Part shown: positions 1 to 9,360 of the stretch, piece after piece
Numbering within the stretch: the stretch's first letter is position 1
Layout: each line of letters starts with the position of its first letter
From: Carex sylvatica
Lineage: Eukaryota > Streptophyta > Magnoliopsida > Poales > Cyperaceae
Assembly (NCBI GenBank): GCA_964058845.1
Contig: CAXKVR010000641.1
Coordinates: 1-20,112, forward strand
Length of the DNA stretch: 20,112 bases
Direction of reading: 5' to 3'
Made by a program: the position numbers and the translations under genes
Notes under the pieces: generated by a model
Databases searched by the model: none
The model's input: the letters and a program-made list of their open reading frames with translations, nothing else
Told to the model about the DNA's origin: nothing

Positions 1-768
1 GTTTATGTTGGAATTGTAGTATAAAAAAGTAATTTATGTAGTAATTTATTTGCATGTAGTTTTTTTTTAGTGTATATACATGTAGTAATTGTTGAATAAT
101 TTTTTTATTTACATGATTTATGTAGATGCATGGTTTATGTGCATGTAGTTTTTTTTAGTGTAGATGATGCATGTAGTATTTTTGGGATGATTTATTCATA
201 ATTATATAGATGCAAGGTTTATTTGCATGTAGTATTTTTGGGATGATTTATTCATAATTATATAGATGCAAGGTTTATTTAGTGTATATGCATGTAGTAA
301 TTATTGAATGATTTTTTTTATTTGCATGGTTTATGTGCATATTTTTTTTAGTGTATATGCATGTAGTAATTATTGAATGATTTTTTTTATTTGCATGGTT
401 TATGTGCATGTAGTTTTTTTAGTGTAGATGATGCATGTAGTATTTTTTGAATTATTTATTTCGTAATTATGTAGACGCATGGTTTATTTGCATATAGTTT
501 TTTTTTAGTGTAGATGCATGTACTAATTGTTGAATGATTTTTCTTATTTGCATGATTTATATAGATGCATGGTTTATGCATATGTAGTTTTATTTAGTGT
601 AGATGATGCATGTAGTATTTTTTTGAATTATTTATTTCGTACAAATTTGGTAGATGCATGGTTTATTTGCATATAGTTTTTTTAGTGTAAATGCATGTAC
701 TAATTGTTGAATGATTTTTTTTTTTAGTGTAGAATGATTGTTAATATTTGATTGAGTTTGCATGTCAT
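1..768. repeat. AT-rich mosaic of direct repeats
   Basis: The stretch is built from variants of short modules such as GCATGTAGTA, AGTGTAGATG and GATGCATGGTTTAT, separated by T-runs. A 56-bp unit is repeated perfectly in tandem (169-224 and 225-280). A unit of about 69 bp starting AGTGTATATG recurs at 281 and 350. A larger module starting AGTGTAGATGATGC recurs at 421 and 596, a spacing of 175 bp. No gene is visible. The array stops where the solo LTR begins. It could be a minisatellite or satellite fragment, or the repetitive end of an unrecognised transposon. Confidence 0.8.
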
Positions 769-1380
769 TGATAAGCATAAATTATATACATATTCGATCT
801 AGTTTTCATCATGAAATAATACCAAATATCTTGTATTTTGAATATAAAGATAATAGAATACACCTAGAATCAAGTTACTGCATTTGTTTGGTTTTAATTT
901 GCAGGAAACGAAGAAAAATGTCCAGTGCGGACGCATGGTTTTCGATACGAACGTACTAAGTACTTATATGGATTTCTGGACGCGCGCCAATTTTAAAAAG
1001 ATATAATAAGCTATTCATCAAAATCCGTACAGATGCACGGATATCGATGCAGCCGCACTCTGGTCACACAGAAAAAACCGATAGCAGAGCCAAAAATAGA
1101 GTCTAAACTTAAAACGACTACAACTTTTGACTCGTAACTCCGTTTTGGGCATATTACCACTTTTCGGAAAGCCAACGAGAAGATCTACAACCTGAGAATC
1201 TAAAAAAGAAAAATTGGAGTTAGTGCAGATGCAGTGGATCCGCAGACAGCTAGAAATACAAGTTTTCAACACGATTTCTATTTTTAACGAGCCAGGGATG
1301 CTTTTTGACAGCTAAACTTGGACAAGGCAGCCTGAAAAATAATCCAAAAATAGCACGCACTAACCCCACTCACCCCACAA

Positions 1381-1418
1381 CTATGCCTCTTGATTGGGCA
1401 TAGTCTTTTGCTATAAAG
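1381..1418 (+). promoter_or_regulatory. LTR core promoter: hairpin plus TATA box
   Basis: TATAAAG at 1412-1418 lies just downstream of a perfect 7-bp stem, CTATGCC (1381-1387) and GGCATAG (1397-1403). The loop contains GATTGGG, the reverse complement of a CCAAT box. The other LTR copy keeps the TATA box (TATAAAAAAG, minus strand near 17550-17541) and the hairpin with one mismatch. Conservation between copies suggests this was the LTR promoter. Activity is not shown. Confidence 0.5.
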
Positions 1419-1988
1419 GAAGGGGTATCTCTCTTCGGAGGGAGATCTCTTCGCAAAGATCAATCTCATCTCTCAAAATCTCATCTCCACCAATACTTAG
1501 CGTAAAATTCTGTAATCAAGAAAGCAATTCAAGGAGGAGGAAGAAGAAGATTTCAAGAAGAAGGCAAGAATAATGGTTCTTCATCTAGAGAAGGGTGTAA
1601 TCTATTTCTCTATTTAATTTCTCTTTATTTTAGCCAATCTTTTGTAATGAATTCTTTGTTGAATACTTGCATCTCCATGAGATGCTAGTTTTCTCTCTAG
1701 GGATTTAGGTCAATGCATGAACTTATTTAATTGTATCTTATTCGGTTATTTATTTTTATTATGATTGTTTTATGGGATTTGATGTTAATTTCTGAGATTT
1801 ATAATTTGTGTTAACTACATAATTAGTACTTAAAATCGATGTAGTTCCGCTTTGGATTCGAAAGAACCAAAGAAGTTAGGACGAGAGGAGAGTACCAATT
1901 ATGAACACAAATACCTTAGGTTTTGATTAAGGTCTAACCAACTGCGAAATCAAACCGGAACTACATAAATTAGGGTTAGGGACTTGGT

Positions 1989-2149
1989 GAAGGACGTAAC
2001 TGTGAAGTCATACCCTTATTAGGACATCTGAAATTGAATCGGATATTAGTATGAAGGACGTAACTGTGAAGTACCAATATTTGAGGAGATGAGAGACTAA
2101 CAAGAGCTTATGGTCTAGGTAGCTAGGATGAAGGACGTAACTGTGAAGT
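1989..2149 (+). repeat. Three copies of GAAGGACGTAACTGTGAAGT in the LTR
   Basis: The 20-bp motif occurs exactly at 1989-2008, 2053-2072 and 2130-2149, with spacings of 64 and 77 bp and unrelated sequence between. A weaker relative, AACTGCGAAATC, lies near 1940. The second LTR copy has the same series on the opposite strand (about 16794-16950) with a few substitutions. The motif was therefore present in the parent LTR and may be a family marker or regulatory repeat. Confidence 0.7.
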
Positions 2150-2692
2150 CCGAATTGCTTAGGCACGTTATTAATTCACGAAAGTGATCCTTAATGACAT
2201 ATTAGGTTAGAAACCTCATCAAATCATACATGAATTTAAACAATACCGAATAGATATAATTAACAAGGGATTGTAAACCAAATGCCCCTAGATCTTTCCA
2301 ATTCTTGAAAGCAACCAAGATTCTATTTTACTTTTCTTTTTTACTTTTATTGTTTTAAACCTCCTATTCTCGGGTATTGAAAATCCAAACCTTAGGAAGT
2401 TATAACAAAAAAACCCCCAATTCTACTTTTATTGCACTTACTTCTTTTTATTTTTATTATTTTTTGAAATTAATTAATAAAGTCTAAACCTAGTAATTGT
2501 CCATATTTCCTGTGGATCGATACCCGATAATATACTACACGGTAGGATTGTATACTTGCAATCTGAACTGAAAGTGTATTTAAGGTTAAAAGGTACAGTT
2601 TGCTGTACAAAAACTTTGTACTATACATTTCTGGTGCAACAGTCATGCATGTTAATATTTTTTGTATGTATTTATTTAGATTGTAGTGAAAA

Positions 2693-3123
2693 ATGGAAGG
2701 TGAAATGGAAGGTGAAGAACCTTTATTGCAGTTGCCTCATGCACAACATCAATCACATGCGACGACTGTAACGGTATTTGTTTAATATCGGTTTGGATTT
2801 AAACTTACTTATAAAATTCCTGAATTTAAATTTAATTTTTGGTTAAACTTTTTTTGCATGACAATTATCGTTCCAGCCTAATCATTGGTTGCGTCTTGGA
2901 GCTTGCCAAATGCACATTAATTACCACGAAAGTATGAAAGAAGGTTTAAAGAACTTAGGATTATATTAGATGGTCGAAGTCCATCGTTGTCAAATTGATA
3001 AAGGGTTGATCACTGCTCTCGTCGAGAGGTGGAGGCTCGAAACAAATAGTTTTCATCTTTCGGTGGGGGAGTGCACGGTGACATTGGAAGATGTTTGCTG
3101 TTTATGGGGCTTATCTGTTACCG
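2693..3123 (+). pseudogene. Plant mobile domain (PMD) gene fragment
   Basis: Exon 1 (2693-2773, 27 codons, beginning MEGEMEGEEPLLQ) joins in phase across a GT-AG intron (2774-2876) to exon 2 (2877-3123). Exon 2 contains IDKGLITALVERWRLETNSF and GECTVTLEDV, the signature of the plant mobile domain found in MAIN/MAIL1 proteins and in many transposon-carried relatives. GTAAAA at 3124 is a likely next donor, but no further PMD exon follows. A TAG at 2967-2969 interrupts exon 2 in frame. The solo LTR lies only 51 bp upstream, so any original promoter has been displaced. The fragment covers just the N-terminal part of the domain, against several hundred residues in complete members. It is probably a dead gene or transposon-captured piece. 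The alternative is that translation starts at the ATG at 2970. Confidence 0.7.
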
Positions 3124-3286
3124 GTAAAATATTTTTTGTTGTCAAATTAAAAAGTTTACTTTATCTTTACTTTAAAATTATTTGCAAAAAATTCACAGGT
3201 AACAAATAATTTTCGTTTGCAAAAATATTGAAAACAGTAATATTTGAAGAAAAAACATAGATCAAAATGGCGAAGAAAAAAAAAGG

Positions 3287-3479
3287 AGAGACCGAACGGT
3301 CCGTCCGGTCTTGAGAAAAAAAAGGGAGATCGGATGGACCGTCAGGTCTGGGAAAACAACTTTTTCGGTGGATCTTATGTGGTGGTTTTCGTGAAAAATT
3401 AGAAAAAATGAAAAAAAAGTGGAGATCGAACGGTCCGTCCGGTCTGGAGAAAAAAAAATAGAGACCGTTCGGTCCCTAT
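3287..3479. repeat. GACCG...CGGTC dyad repeats, four copies
   Basis: Four related GC-rich blocks sit in A-rich DNA, at 3287-3313, 3327-3351, 3422-3448 and 3461-3479. The fullest copies read GAGACCGAACGGTCCGTC followed by CGGTCT. Each is partly self-complementary (GACCG pairs with CGGTC), so each could form a small hairpin. The 3262-3501 reading frame on the minus strand is produced by these repeats and is not a believable gene. Apart from the blocks I see nothing in 3124-3550. Confidence 0.7.
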
Positions 3480-3698
3480 GGTTTAAAAAAAAAACAATCA
3501 TATTGGTTTCCTAATTTTTGATTTATTAATTATGGTTTGTGAAAAAAAATCATGTTTGGATGTGTCAAGAATAGAGGCTATTTTAAAATAGTAGCTATAT
3601 ATTTAGAATAACAATGTGCATCCAAACAACCTTTTTGTTATTCAGAATAGTTAAAATAACTGCTATTCTTTATTCCTTGTAAATATTGGAATAGCTAC

Positions 3699-4310
3699 TG
3701 ATATGGCCTAAGTCGAGATAAGACACGAGGTCCGTAATGGATTTTTGTGACGGGATGTGTACGTGTGTGTAGGTGGCGTCTCGTTCCGAGAGGACGGTCC
3801 GAGTTGTATAAGTCGAGGTCAAGAACCCGATGGTAATTGTGAGACACTATAACTCTACCCTGTGTTATGCCTCGAGTAGTGAAAAGTGCCAACCTTGATT
3901 CAATGGAACTGTTCACCTTAAATAGCTTCCTCCAGCTCTGACATTCTGCGTTGTCAGAACTGTCAGAGGAGATCATATAGGAGAGATTAGGCTTCCGTGG
4001 AATACAGTGACACTTGCATAATTGAAATGCAGGGTCCGCATAATGAGCAGTGACGTCCGCATAGAAGGCGGTGACTAAATCGCAACTGCCCTGTACGGAC
4101 AACTACTGGAGGTGATCTTAAGCCGACTCTGGGCCAGGCCTTGGATCAGGATGTTTCCATCTCGGGTTGGGCCATGTAACTAGACTGCCTATATTTATTT
4201 TATCTTGGACCTTTTGTTTGTTCTTGGGTCGATTTCATCAAGGTGGTTCCCAGTTATCATTTGTGACCCAAGGTTGGTTTTATAAGGGCCTTAGGCACAT
4301 GGCCCTATCA
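3699..4310. repeat. Left LTR of the 3.58-kb element
   Basis: 612 bp, starting TGATATGGCC and ending GGCCCTATCA, preceded by GCTAC. It aligns with 6668-7282 along its whole length with many C/T and G/A differences. A CTTATAAAAC box on the minus strand lies about 25 bp from its right end. The 135-codon minus-strand reading frame at 3695-4102 falls almost wholly inside this LTR. It is not matched by an open frame of similar length in the other LTR, so it is chance. Confidence 0.88.
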
Positions 4311-4686
4311 TGAGCCTCCGAAGCCGGAAGACATCTTGTAGGATGCATTTCGGGTTGGCTAAGTATCTCGTGTAATGTTTTATTTCATCGACATGCACTT
4401 GGCATGTACCCTTTAGTGATTTATTAACTCATCTATTAAAGTCGAGATCGTCAGCCGACAATTAACGTTGTGTTTTTACTGACTATTTTGTGAGTAAGTT
4501 CTATAAATAAATAGTGAGAAAAAAAAACTGAAGTAAGACAAACTGACTTGACATATTAGCGTCAATTAAAAAGTGTTACATAATAATGAAAATAACAATA
4601 GTTAACATCCTAGTTTTTTTGATGTCTATTTGAAGGGTGTGATGCCTTTATGTCTTGATCTTAAAGTTACACCAACATCTTATGAC

Positions 4687-4803
4687 CTACGCGTATACTT
4701 CATTCTCAGAGTCTTCAAAGTGGTCATCTGCCTCGACCTCCACTTGTGTCGTGGTGTTAGGCTTGATTCTCCTAGGAAATGTCGAGCGGTAGTTTGAATA
4801 TTT
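4687..4803 (-). pseudogene. Acidic C-terminal reading-frame remnant inside the LTR element
   Basis: A 38-codon minus-strand frame between stops ends in TAG at 4689-4687. It turns from a basic stretch (RSTFPRRIKPN) to an acidic tail (EVEADDHFEDSENEVYA), the look of a real hydrophilic C-terminus. Just upstream on the same strand another frame reads IRKFIEDAMILVSASENIQT, suggesting a frameshifted former protein. No family is recognised. It may belong to a gag-like protein of the element. Confidence that it was ever coding is modest. Confidence 0.3.
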
Positions 4804-5197
4804 TCAGAAGCAGAAACGAGTATCATTGCATCCTCGATGAACTTGCGTATGGCAAGTCTGGGTTGTTAAGCATCCATTCTAAGTCTTCCTCCTTTAAGTC
4901 TTGGAGTAACATTTACTTAACCTCGGGCAAAATGACCCTTTGCGAGTTGCAGGGCTGGTTGGGATATTGATTAATGTTACTAGTTTGGCCTTGTTCTCTT
5001 GTGATGGATTTTTTTGATTTTAGAAGCTACGCATTTGAAAGGCATCTCAACCTAATAGCTATGCTTTATTGCTTCTATAGAGAAATGGATTGTGGAAAAT
5101 GGTTTCACACAAAATTGAGAGAAGTATTTATAGGATCTGCTGGATCCTCGACTTTACATTTCTGGGTCCCACTTATCATAAAAAACTTTCTCCAGCC

Positions 5198-5303
5198 GTT
5201 GCTTTGAAAATGAACAGTTCGACTTACGAAAGACATTAAATATGAAGCGTGTTGCTTTGAAAATGAACGGTTCGACTTACGAAAGACATTAAATACGAAG
5301 CCC
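5198..5303. repeat. 53-bp tandem duplication
   Basis: Two adjacent copies begin GTTGCTTTGAAAATGAAC at 5198 and 5251, with a few differences (for example ACAGTT versus ACGGTT). It lies within the internal region of the LTR element and ends the 77-codon frame at 4974-5207, which I regard as chance. Confidence 0.85.
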
Positions 5304-5659
5304 GTGTTTACAAGTAGCGCTTGGTATAGAGCGCATGTTTTTTTTTGTTATTGTTTTTTGTTTTATCAATTACGCTGTTATTGCAAAGGTTGTTATGCAA
5401 CTTGTTATAAGGGGTCTTTGTTTTCCTTAGGACTTTCTATACACTTTTTCTTCCATCCCGAAGGATTTTCATTCATCCCGGAGGATATTCATTTTCTTTC
5501 AGAGATGTAAATGTAGCGAGGACATTCATTTAGAATGTCTTAAAGGGCTTTTCGTTCATCCGGAGAATTTTCGTTAAATTTTGCCCGTAGGTCTCGATTG
5601 TATCTTGACTTTTATGTTAAGCATTTCGTATGACCCGTATTCATTATGTGCAATCATTT

Positions 5660-6010
5660 TTGTGTTATTTTAACGAGTTGTACTTCTCAAATTTCTGTGT
5701 TGTCTTAACGAGTTGTACTTCTGGACTTTATTTGTTGTTTTAGCGAGTTGTACTTCTGGGCTTTCTTTGTTGTTTTAGCGAGTTGTACTTCTGGGCTTTC
5801 TTTATTGTTTTAGCGAGTTGTATTTCTGGACCTTCTTTGTTGTTTTAGCGAGTTGTACTTCTCGGCTTTCCTTGTTGTTTTAGCGAGTTGTACTTCTCGA
5901 TTTTCTTTATTGTTTTAGCGAGTTGTAATTCTCGGCTTTCTGTGTTATTTTAGCGAGTTGTACTTCTCGGCTTTCTGTATTATTTTAACGAGTTGTACTT
6001 CTCGACTTTC
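5660..6010. repeat. 35-bp minisatellite, about 10 copies
   Basis: The core CGAGTTGTACTTCT recurs at exactly 35-bp steps, starting at 5674, 5709, 5744, 5779, 5814, 5849, 5884, 5919, 5954 and 5989. The rest of each unit is T-rich (GGCTTTCTTTGTTGTTTTAG). Units differ by one to a few bases. The spacing never slips, and 35 is not a multiple of 3, so the array is not a coding repeat. It occupies the middle of the LTR element's internal region. Tandem arrays of this kind are known inside some plant gypsy elements. Confidence 0.95.
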
Positions 6011-6175
6011 ACCAGTTTGGGTTCGAGACTCTTGGGAAGGACTTGAGGTTACACCCCTTTCTCACAAGCCATATTCCTCCAAATCTTCCTTACTTTTGCC
6101 CGTGCAAACTTCAACGAACTCCGCATCTAAATTGCGGATGGGTATATTTCACCCTTCTTGCCATTGCAAAGGATT

Positions 6176-6583
6176 TTATGTTGTTTGACCTACAGGGAAG
6201 GTATTGTTTGGAGGATTCGGGTTTACAGGTGGTCGGGTAGTAAAATGCCCTGGAGTTGTTGGGACATAGGCTCTCGGGTCCCCTCATTGTGGATGATACC
6301 CTATAGGGGTAACGTAAGCGAATTGAGGACTCGAGTAAGTGTAGATATATGTACCACATGTGTATTATGGATACCCAGGTGGTGGATAAGTGTAAGGGGG
6401 AGGTGTATAATAATACAATCCCACCGGGGGTTGTTGTCCTCCCATATATGCTCGAGGTACCTCCTCAGGTTGTGTCCCAAAAGGATAAGTCACTGGATAG
6501 GTACCCTGCGACGTGCCGAACACAGGTCGGACAGGGGGTTGTCGTTGGAGATTCGAATCAACTCCCCGACCAAGGGGGGAGCA
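6176..6583 (-). pseudogene. Pro/Tyr/Thr-rich reading frame in the LTR element
   Basis: On the minus strand one frame runs 136 codons from 6583 to a TAA at 6178-6176. It is interrupted only by TAA (6367-6365) and a TGA near 6290. Its composition is distinctly protein-like, with runs such as YYYTPPPYTYPPPGYP, SSPQFAYVTPIGYHP and RPPVNPNPPNNTFP. The bias persists on both sides of each stop, as expected of a decayed gene rather than chance. It begins about 85 bp inside the right LTR, where a gag gene would start if the element reads on the minus strand. No domain is recognised. The plus-strand frames over 6158-6690 are shadows. Confidence 0.4.
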
Positions 6584-6667
6584 CTAGTGGTCAGCTCGGG
6601 CCGTCGATTCACTGGGGTTATGTGTCATCTAGTCTTAGAGCTTGCCTAAATTGGACCCCACGGTGGT

Positions 6668-7282
6668 TGATACGGCCTAAGTCGAGGTAAGACACGAGTT
6701 CCGTAATGGGTTTTTGTGACTGGATGTGTACGTGTGTAGGTGGTGTCCTGTCCCGAGAGGACGGTCCGAGTATATAGGCCGGGGTCAAGAACCCGATGGT
6801 AATTGTGAGACACTCTAACTCTACCCTGTATCGTGTCTCAAGTAGTGAAAAGTGCTAGCTCCGATTCAATGAAACTGTTCACCTTAAATAGCCTCCTCTA
6901 GCTCTGACATCCCGCATTGTCAGAACTGTCAGAGGGAATCGCATAGGAGCGATTAGGTTTCTATGGAACGCGGTGACACCCGCATAATTGAAATACGGGG
7001 TCTGTATAATGAGCGGTGATGTCCGCATAAAAGGCGGTGGTTAAATCGCACCCGCCTTGTACGGATAGTTACTGGAGGTGATCCTAAGCTGACTCTGGGC
7101 CAGGCCTTTGATCGGGATGTTTCCATCTCGGGTTGGGCCATGTAATTAGGCTGCCTATATTTATTCCATCTTGAGCCTTTTGTTTGTTCTTGGGTCGATT
7201 TTATCAAGGTGATTTTCAATCCCAGTTATCATTTGTGACTCAAGATTGATTTTATAAGGGCCTTAGGCACATGGCCTTATCA
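6668..7282. repeat. Right LTR of the 3.58-kb element
   Basis: 615 bp, starting TGATACGGCC and ending GGCCTTATCA, followed by GCTAC. It is the partner of 3699-4310, and short indels explain the 3-bp length difference. The minus-strand reading frame at 6953-7219 lies in it and is not conserved in the left LTR. Confidence 0.88.
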
Positions 7283-7642
7283 GCTACTATTCGAAAATGT
7301 GAAGAGAGGGAAAAAAATGATTCTTTCTAGGATTTTCGTCAACACACTCTCGAAATAACAAAATTGACACTAGTTTATATTATCTCCACGTTGTGACAAT
7401 TAGTTTAAGACCTCATTTGCCTATATTTTCTCTTAATTAGCACCCTGTTAAAACTATTATTTATCGGTTACAACTATATATTAACTATTCCAAATGTACA
7501 ATCCAAACAACATTTTTACTAATCCGAATAGCATCATTTTCACACTAATCTAAAAATCATTATTTTTTCTCTATTTTTATTTACTATTCTCAAATTTTGC
7601 TATTCTAGCTATTCTAGTTATTCTAGCTCTCATCCAAACGTA

Positions 7643-8334
7643 CCCTATAGTAACAATGGAAGTAGGCCTTGGTGCATGTAGACATAAAAACGAATTTTGA
7701 CAAATTCAGCTTCATGGTGTTATGGTGTGTAGGTTCTATTATTGTTTATAAAATAGAACAATCATTTGGGATTCCAATCTCTACACCTGGAATCTATATA
7801 TTGCAAGTGTTTATATTTTATATCAAAGTTGTATATCTAAATATACAAGTTTTTTTATTAACAGGTAAAGTGTTATCAATTTTTACTCGATGGTTATAAG
7901 AAAATTAATTCAAGTTAAGAACTTTATTGAACAAGTAAAAATTTAATTTTCGGAGTTTTTTTTTTATCATAAAGTATAAATATTTGTAAAAAAGAAGAAG
8001 GAAATATAGATGCATTTGGAGTTCAGCCAAGCAGTGCATATATATAATAGCATTATAAATAACCATAGTAAAGACACTCCAACTCAGACCTAAATAGGGT
8101 CGAGGTTTATAAAGTTAATATGTGTTTCTTTTGCTAATATTAACATCATGTTCTAATGTGTTTGCATAGTTGCATAATAATAAAATATTTTAGTAATTAA
8201 ATACTTATATGCTTAGATTGGACCTATTCAAATTTAGAAAATTTAGTTTGACAAACAGGAACTCAGAAACCAGTTCATAAAATTTTCTCAAATTTAGAAA
8301 ATTACTTATACTTCAATCTCAAATTACTTCCTAG
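7643..8334. other. AT-rich spacer, no gene seen
   Basis: The 76-codon frame at 7669-7899 has no recognisable domain and sits in AT-rich DNA. I see no inverted ends, tandem repeats or exon-like conservation here. The region separates the MITE-like remnant from the hAT MITE. Confidence 0.5.
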
Positions 8335-8342
8335 TTCGTGGG

Positions 8343-8958
8343 TAGGGGTGTCAATGATACTCATTTACTCTATTCGTATCATATTCGATAAGATGGGTAT
8401 GGATAAGTTTTTTTTTGGTTAACTTATTGGATATGGATAAGACGGGTAAGGATTTTTTTCGTTAGATAAATGGGTATGGGTATGGATAATTGCTATTTCG
8501 TACCCATTGGGTAACAGATAGTTATATAAAATAAATTATATCATAAGAAGAATATTATGCTAAATATTTTACCTTTTTATTTGAATGTTAATTTATTATT
8601 TAGTTAAGAAATTGAATTTGTTAGAAGAAATATTTGTGATTTTATTTTTTCTGCTTAATAAAAAACTATTACTTTAGAATTAATTGCATATTTATATTAT
8701 AATTTTATATTAATAATTGTGATTGCATATGTATGACATGATAAGTTCTGATATGGTTTATTTGTAAAAATAATAAAACTATTATATTTGTATTATTCGT
8801 TATTCGTCCACTACCGTTTCGTTACCTGCTAATTTTAACGGGTATGAGTAGGGTAGGGTAAGAAAAATTCTTAACGGGTATGAATAAGATCAATTCTTAG
8901 TGGGTATGGATATGAAAATAGTTTCACCCTACCCGTATCGTATCTATTGACACCCCTA
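8343..8958. mobile_element. hAT-type MITE (616 bp)
   Basis: Ends TAGGGGTGTCAAT...ATTGACACCCCTA form a perfect 13-bp terminal inverted repeat. They are flanked by a perfect 8-bp duplication TTCGTGGG (8335-8342 and 8959-8966), the size made by hAT transposases. No transposase frame exists, so the element is non-autonomous. Both subterminal regions carry repeated GGGTATGGATA/GGGTATGAATA motifs (about 8393-8510 left, 8838-8915 right), resembling the clustered transposase-binding repeats known in hAT elements. The middle is AT-rich and empty. Confidence 0.92.
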
Positions 8959-8979
8959 TTCGTGGGTTTCTGAATTCTG

Positions 8980-9095
8980 AATTTTTTTTTTTTTTGAAAA
9001 AAAAAAGTGATACTTCATCATACTCTTTCATTATATGATACAAACCAACTTTACAGAATCCACAAGATACAAACCTACTTAAAAAAAAAAAAAAT
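8980..9095 (-). mobile_element. Possible 3' tail of a truncated LINE or SINE
   Basis: Read on the minus strand, a TTTGTATCTTGTG...TTTGTATCATATAATGAAA segment runs into an A-rich tail (plus-strand T/A tracts near 8981-9008). It begins after another T-run at about 9094. Short TCTGAA-type sequences occur on both sides and could be a degraded duplication. TTTGTA...AATGAAA endings followed by poly(A) are common in plant L1 elements. The call is weak and rests on pattern only. Confidence 0.3.
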
Positions 9096-9360
9096 CTGAA
9101 ACTCAGAAAAATCAGAATATTACTCCTCCCCGGCACTATATATACGACATGCAAACTATTAGCGATCTACTGTGGATACCAATCGCTCAGCACAAGATAA
9201 ATACTTGATAACACCTACACTAACATAATTAATTTATTTGTAATAAATGCATTCTTCATATGTTACGACAATGCGACACAACTGGAGCCTTGTCTCACAT
9301 TGAGGAGGCTCGGGTTGTATCAGATGTCGCATATGACACTCCTCATTTATCAATGAGGGC

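Larger units (their letters stand above)
769..2641 (+). mobile_element. Solo LTR, copy A (1,873 bp)
   Basis: The element starts TGATAAGC and ends GGTGCAACA, the TG...CA ends of an LTR. It is flanked by a perfect 5-bp target duplication GTCAT (764-768 and 2642-2646). A second copy lies at 16327-18235 on the other strand and is clearly homologous from end to end. No gag or pol reading frame occurs inside, so this is a solo LTR rather than a whole element. It carries a TATA box (1412-1418) and three copies of a 20-bp motif at 1989-2149. The unusual length would suit a Ty3/gypsy element of the Tat or Athila kind, but without internal coding sequence that is only a guess. Confidence 0.85.
3699..7282. 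mobile_element. Complete non-autonomous LTR retrotransposon (3,584 bp)
   Basis: Two direct LTRs (3699-4310 and 6668-7282) enclose a 2,357-bp internal region, and the whole is flanked by a perfect 5-bp duplication GCTAC (3694-3698 and 7283-7287). LTR ends are TGATAYGGCC...GGCCYTATCA. The LTRs differ by roughly 10% by eye, mostly transitions, so the insertion is old. No reverse transcriptase, integrase or protease can be recognised, so the element depended on a partner. The internal region holds a 53-bp tandem duplication, a 35-bp minisatellite, and two reading-frame remnants on the minus strand. Those remnants favour a minus-strand orientation. No clear primer-binding site or polypurine tract settles it. 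In size it lies between TRIM and LARD elements. Confidence 0.85.
3551..7642. mobile_element. MITE-like sequence split by an LTR retrotransposon
   Basis: The left part (3551-3698) begins GTTTGGATGTGTCAAGAATAG. The right part (7283-7642) ends TTCTAGCTCTCATCCAAAC, giving inverted ends GTTTGGATG/CATCCAAAC. Both parts are filled with GAATAG/CTATTC motifs, and the motif ATCCAAACAAC recurs inside each half (near 3620 and 7492). The halves meet at the GCTAC duplication of the inserted LTR element. Without that insertion the unit would be about 500 bp, non-coding and AT-rich, as expected of a MITE. No clean target duplication was found, so the outer limits and superfamily are uncertain. The AT-rich 7288-7600 stretch belongs here. 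Confidence 0.4.

Noticed and set aside
3695..4102. 135-codon minus-strand frame
   Set aside because: It is inside the LTR and the partner LTR does not keep it open.
4304..4320. Primer-binding site resembling initiator tRNA-Met (TATCA-GAGCC)
   Set aside because: The match straddles the LTR end and lacks the leading TGG, so it is not reliable.
5660..6010. Regular 35-bp repeats as a CRISPR array
   Set aside because: Units are directly adjacent with no unique spacers, in a plant retrotransposon.
6158..6690. Plus-strand reading frames of 163 and 113 codons
   Set aside because: They lie opposite the Pro/Tyr-rich minus frame, show no domain and run into the LTR.
8840..8870. Telomere-like GGGTAGGGTA
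   Set aside because: It is a short part of the hAT subterminal repeat series, not TTTAGGG repeats.
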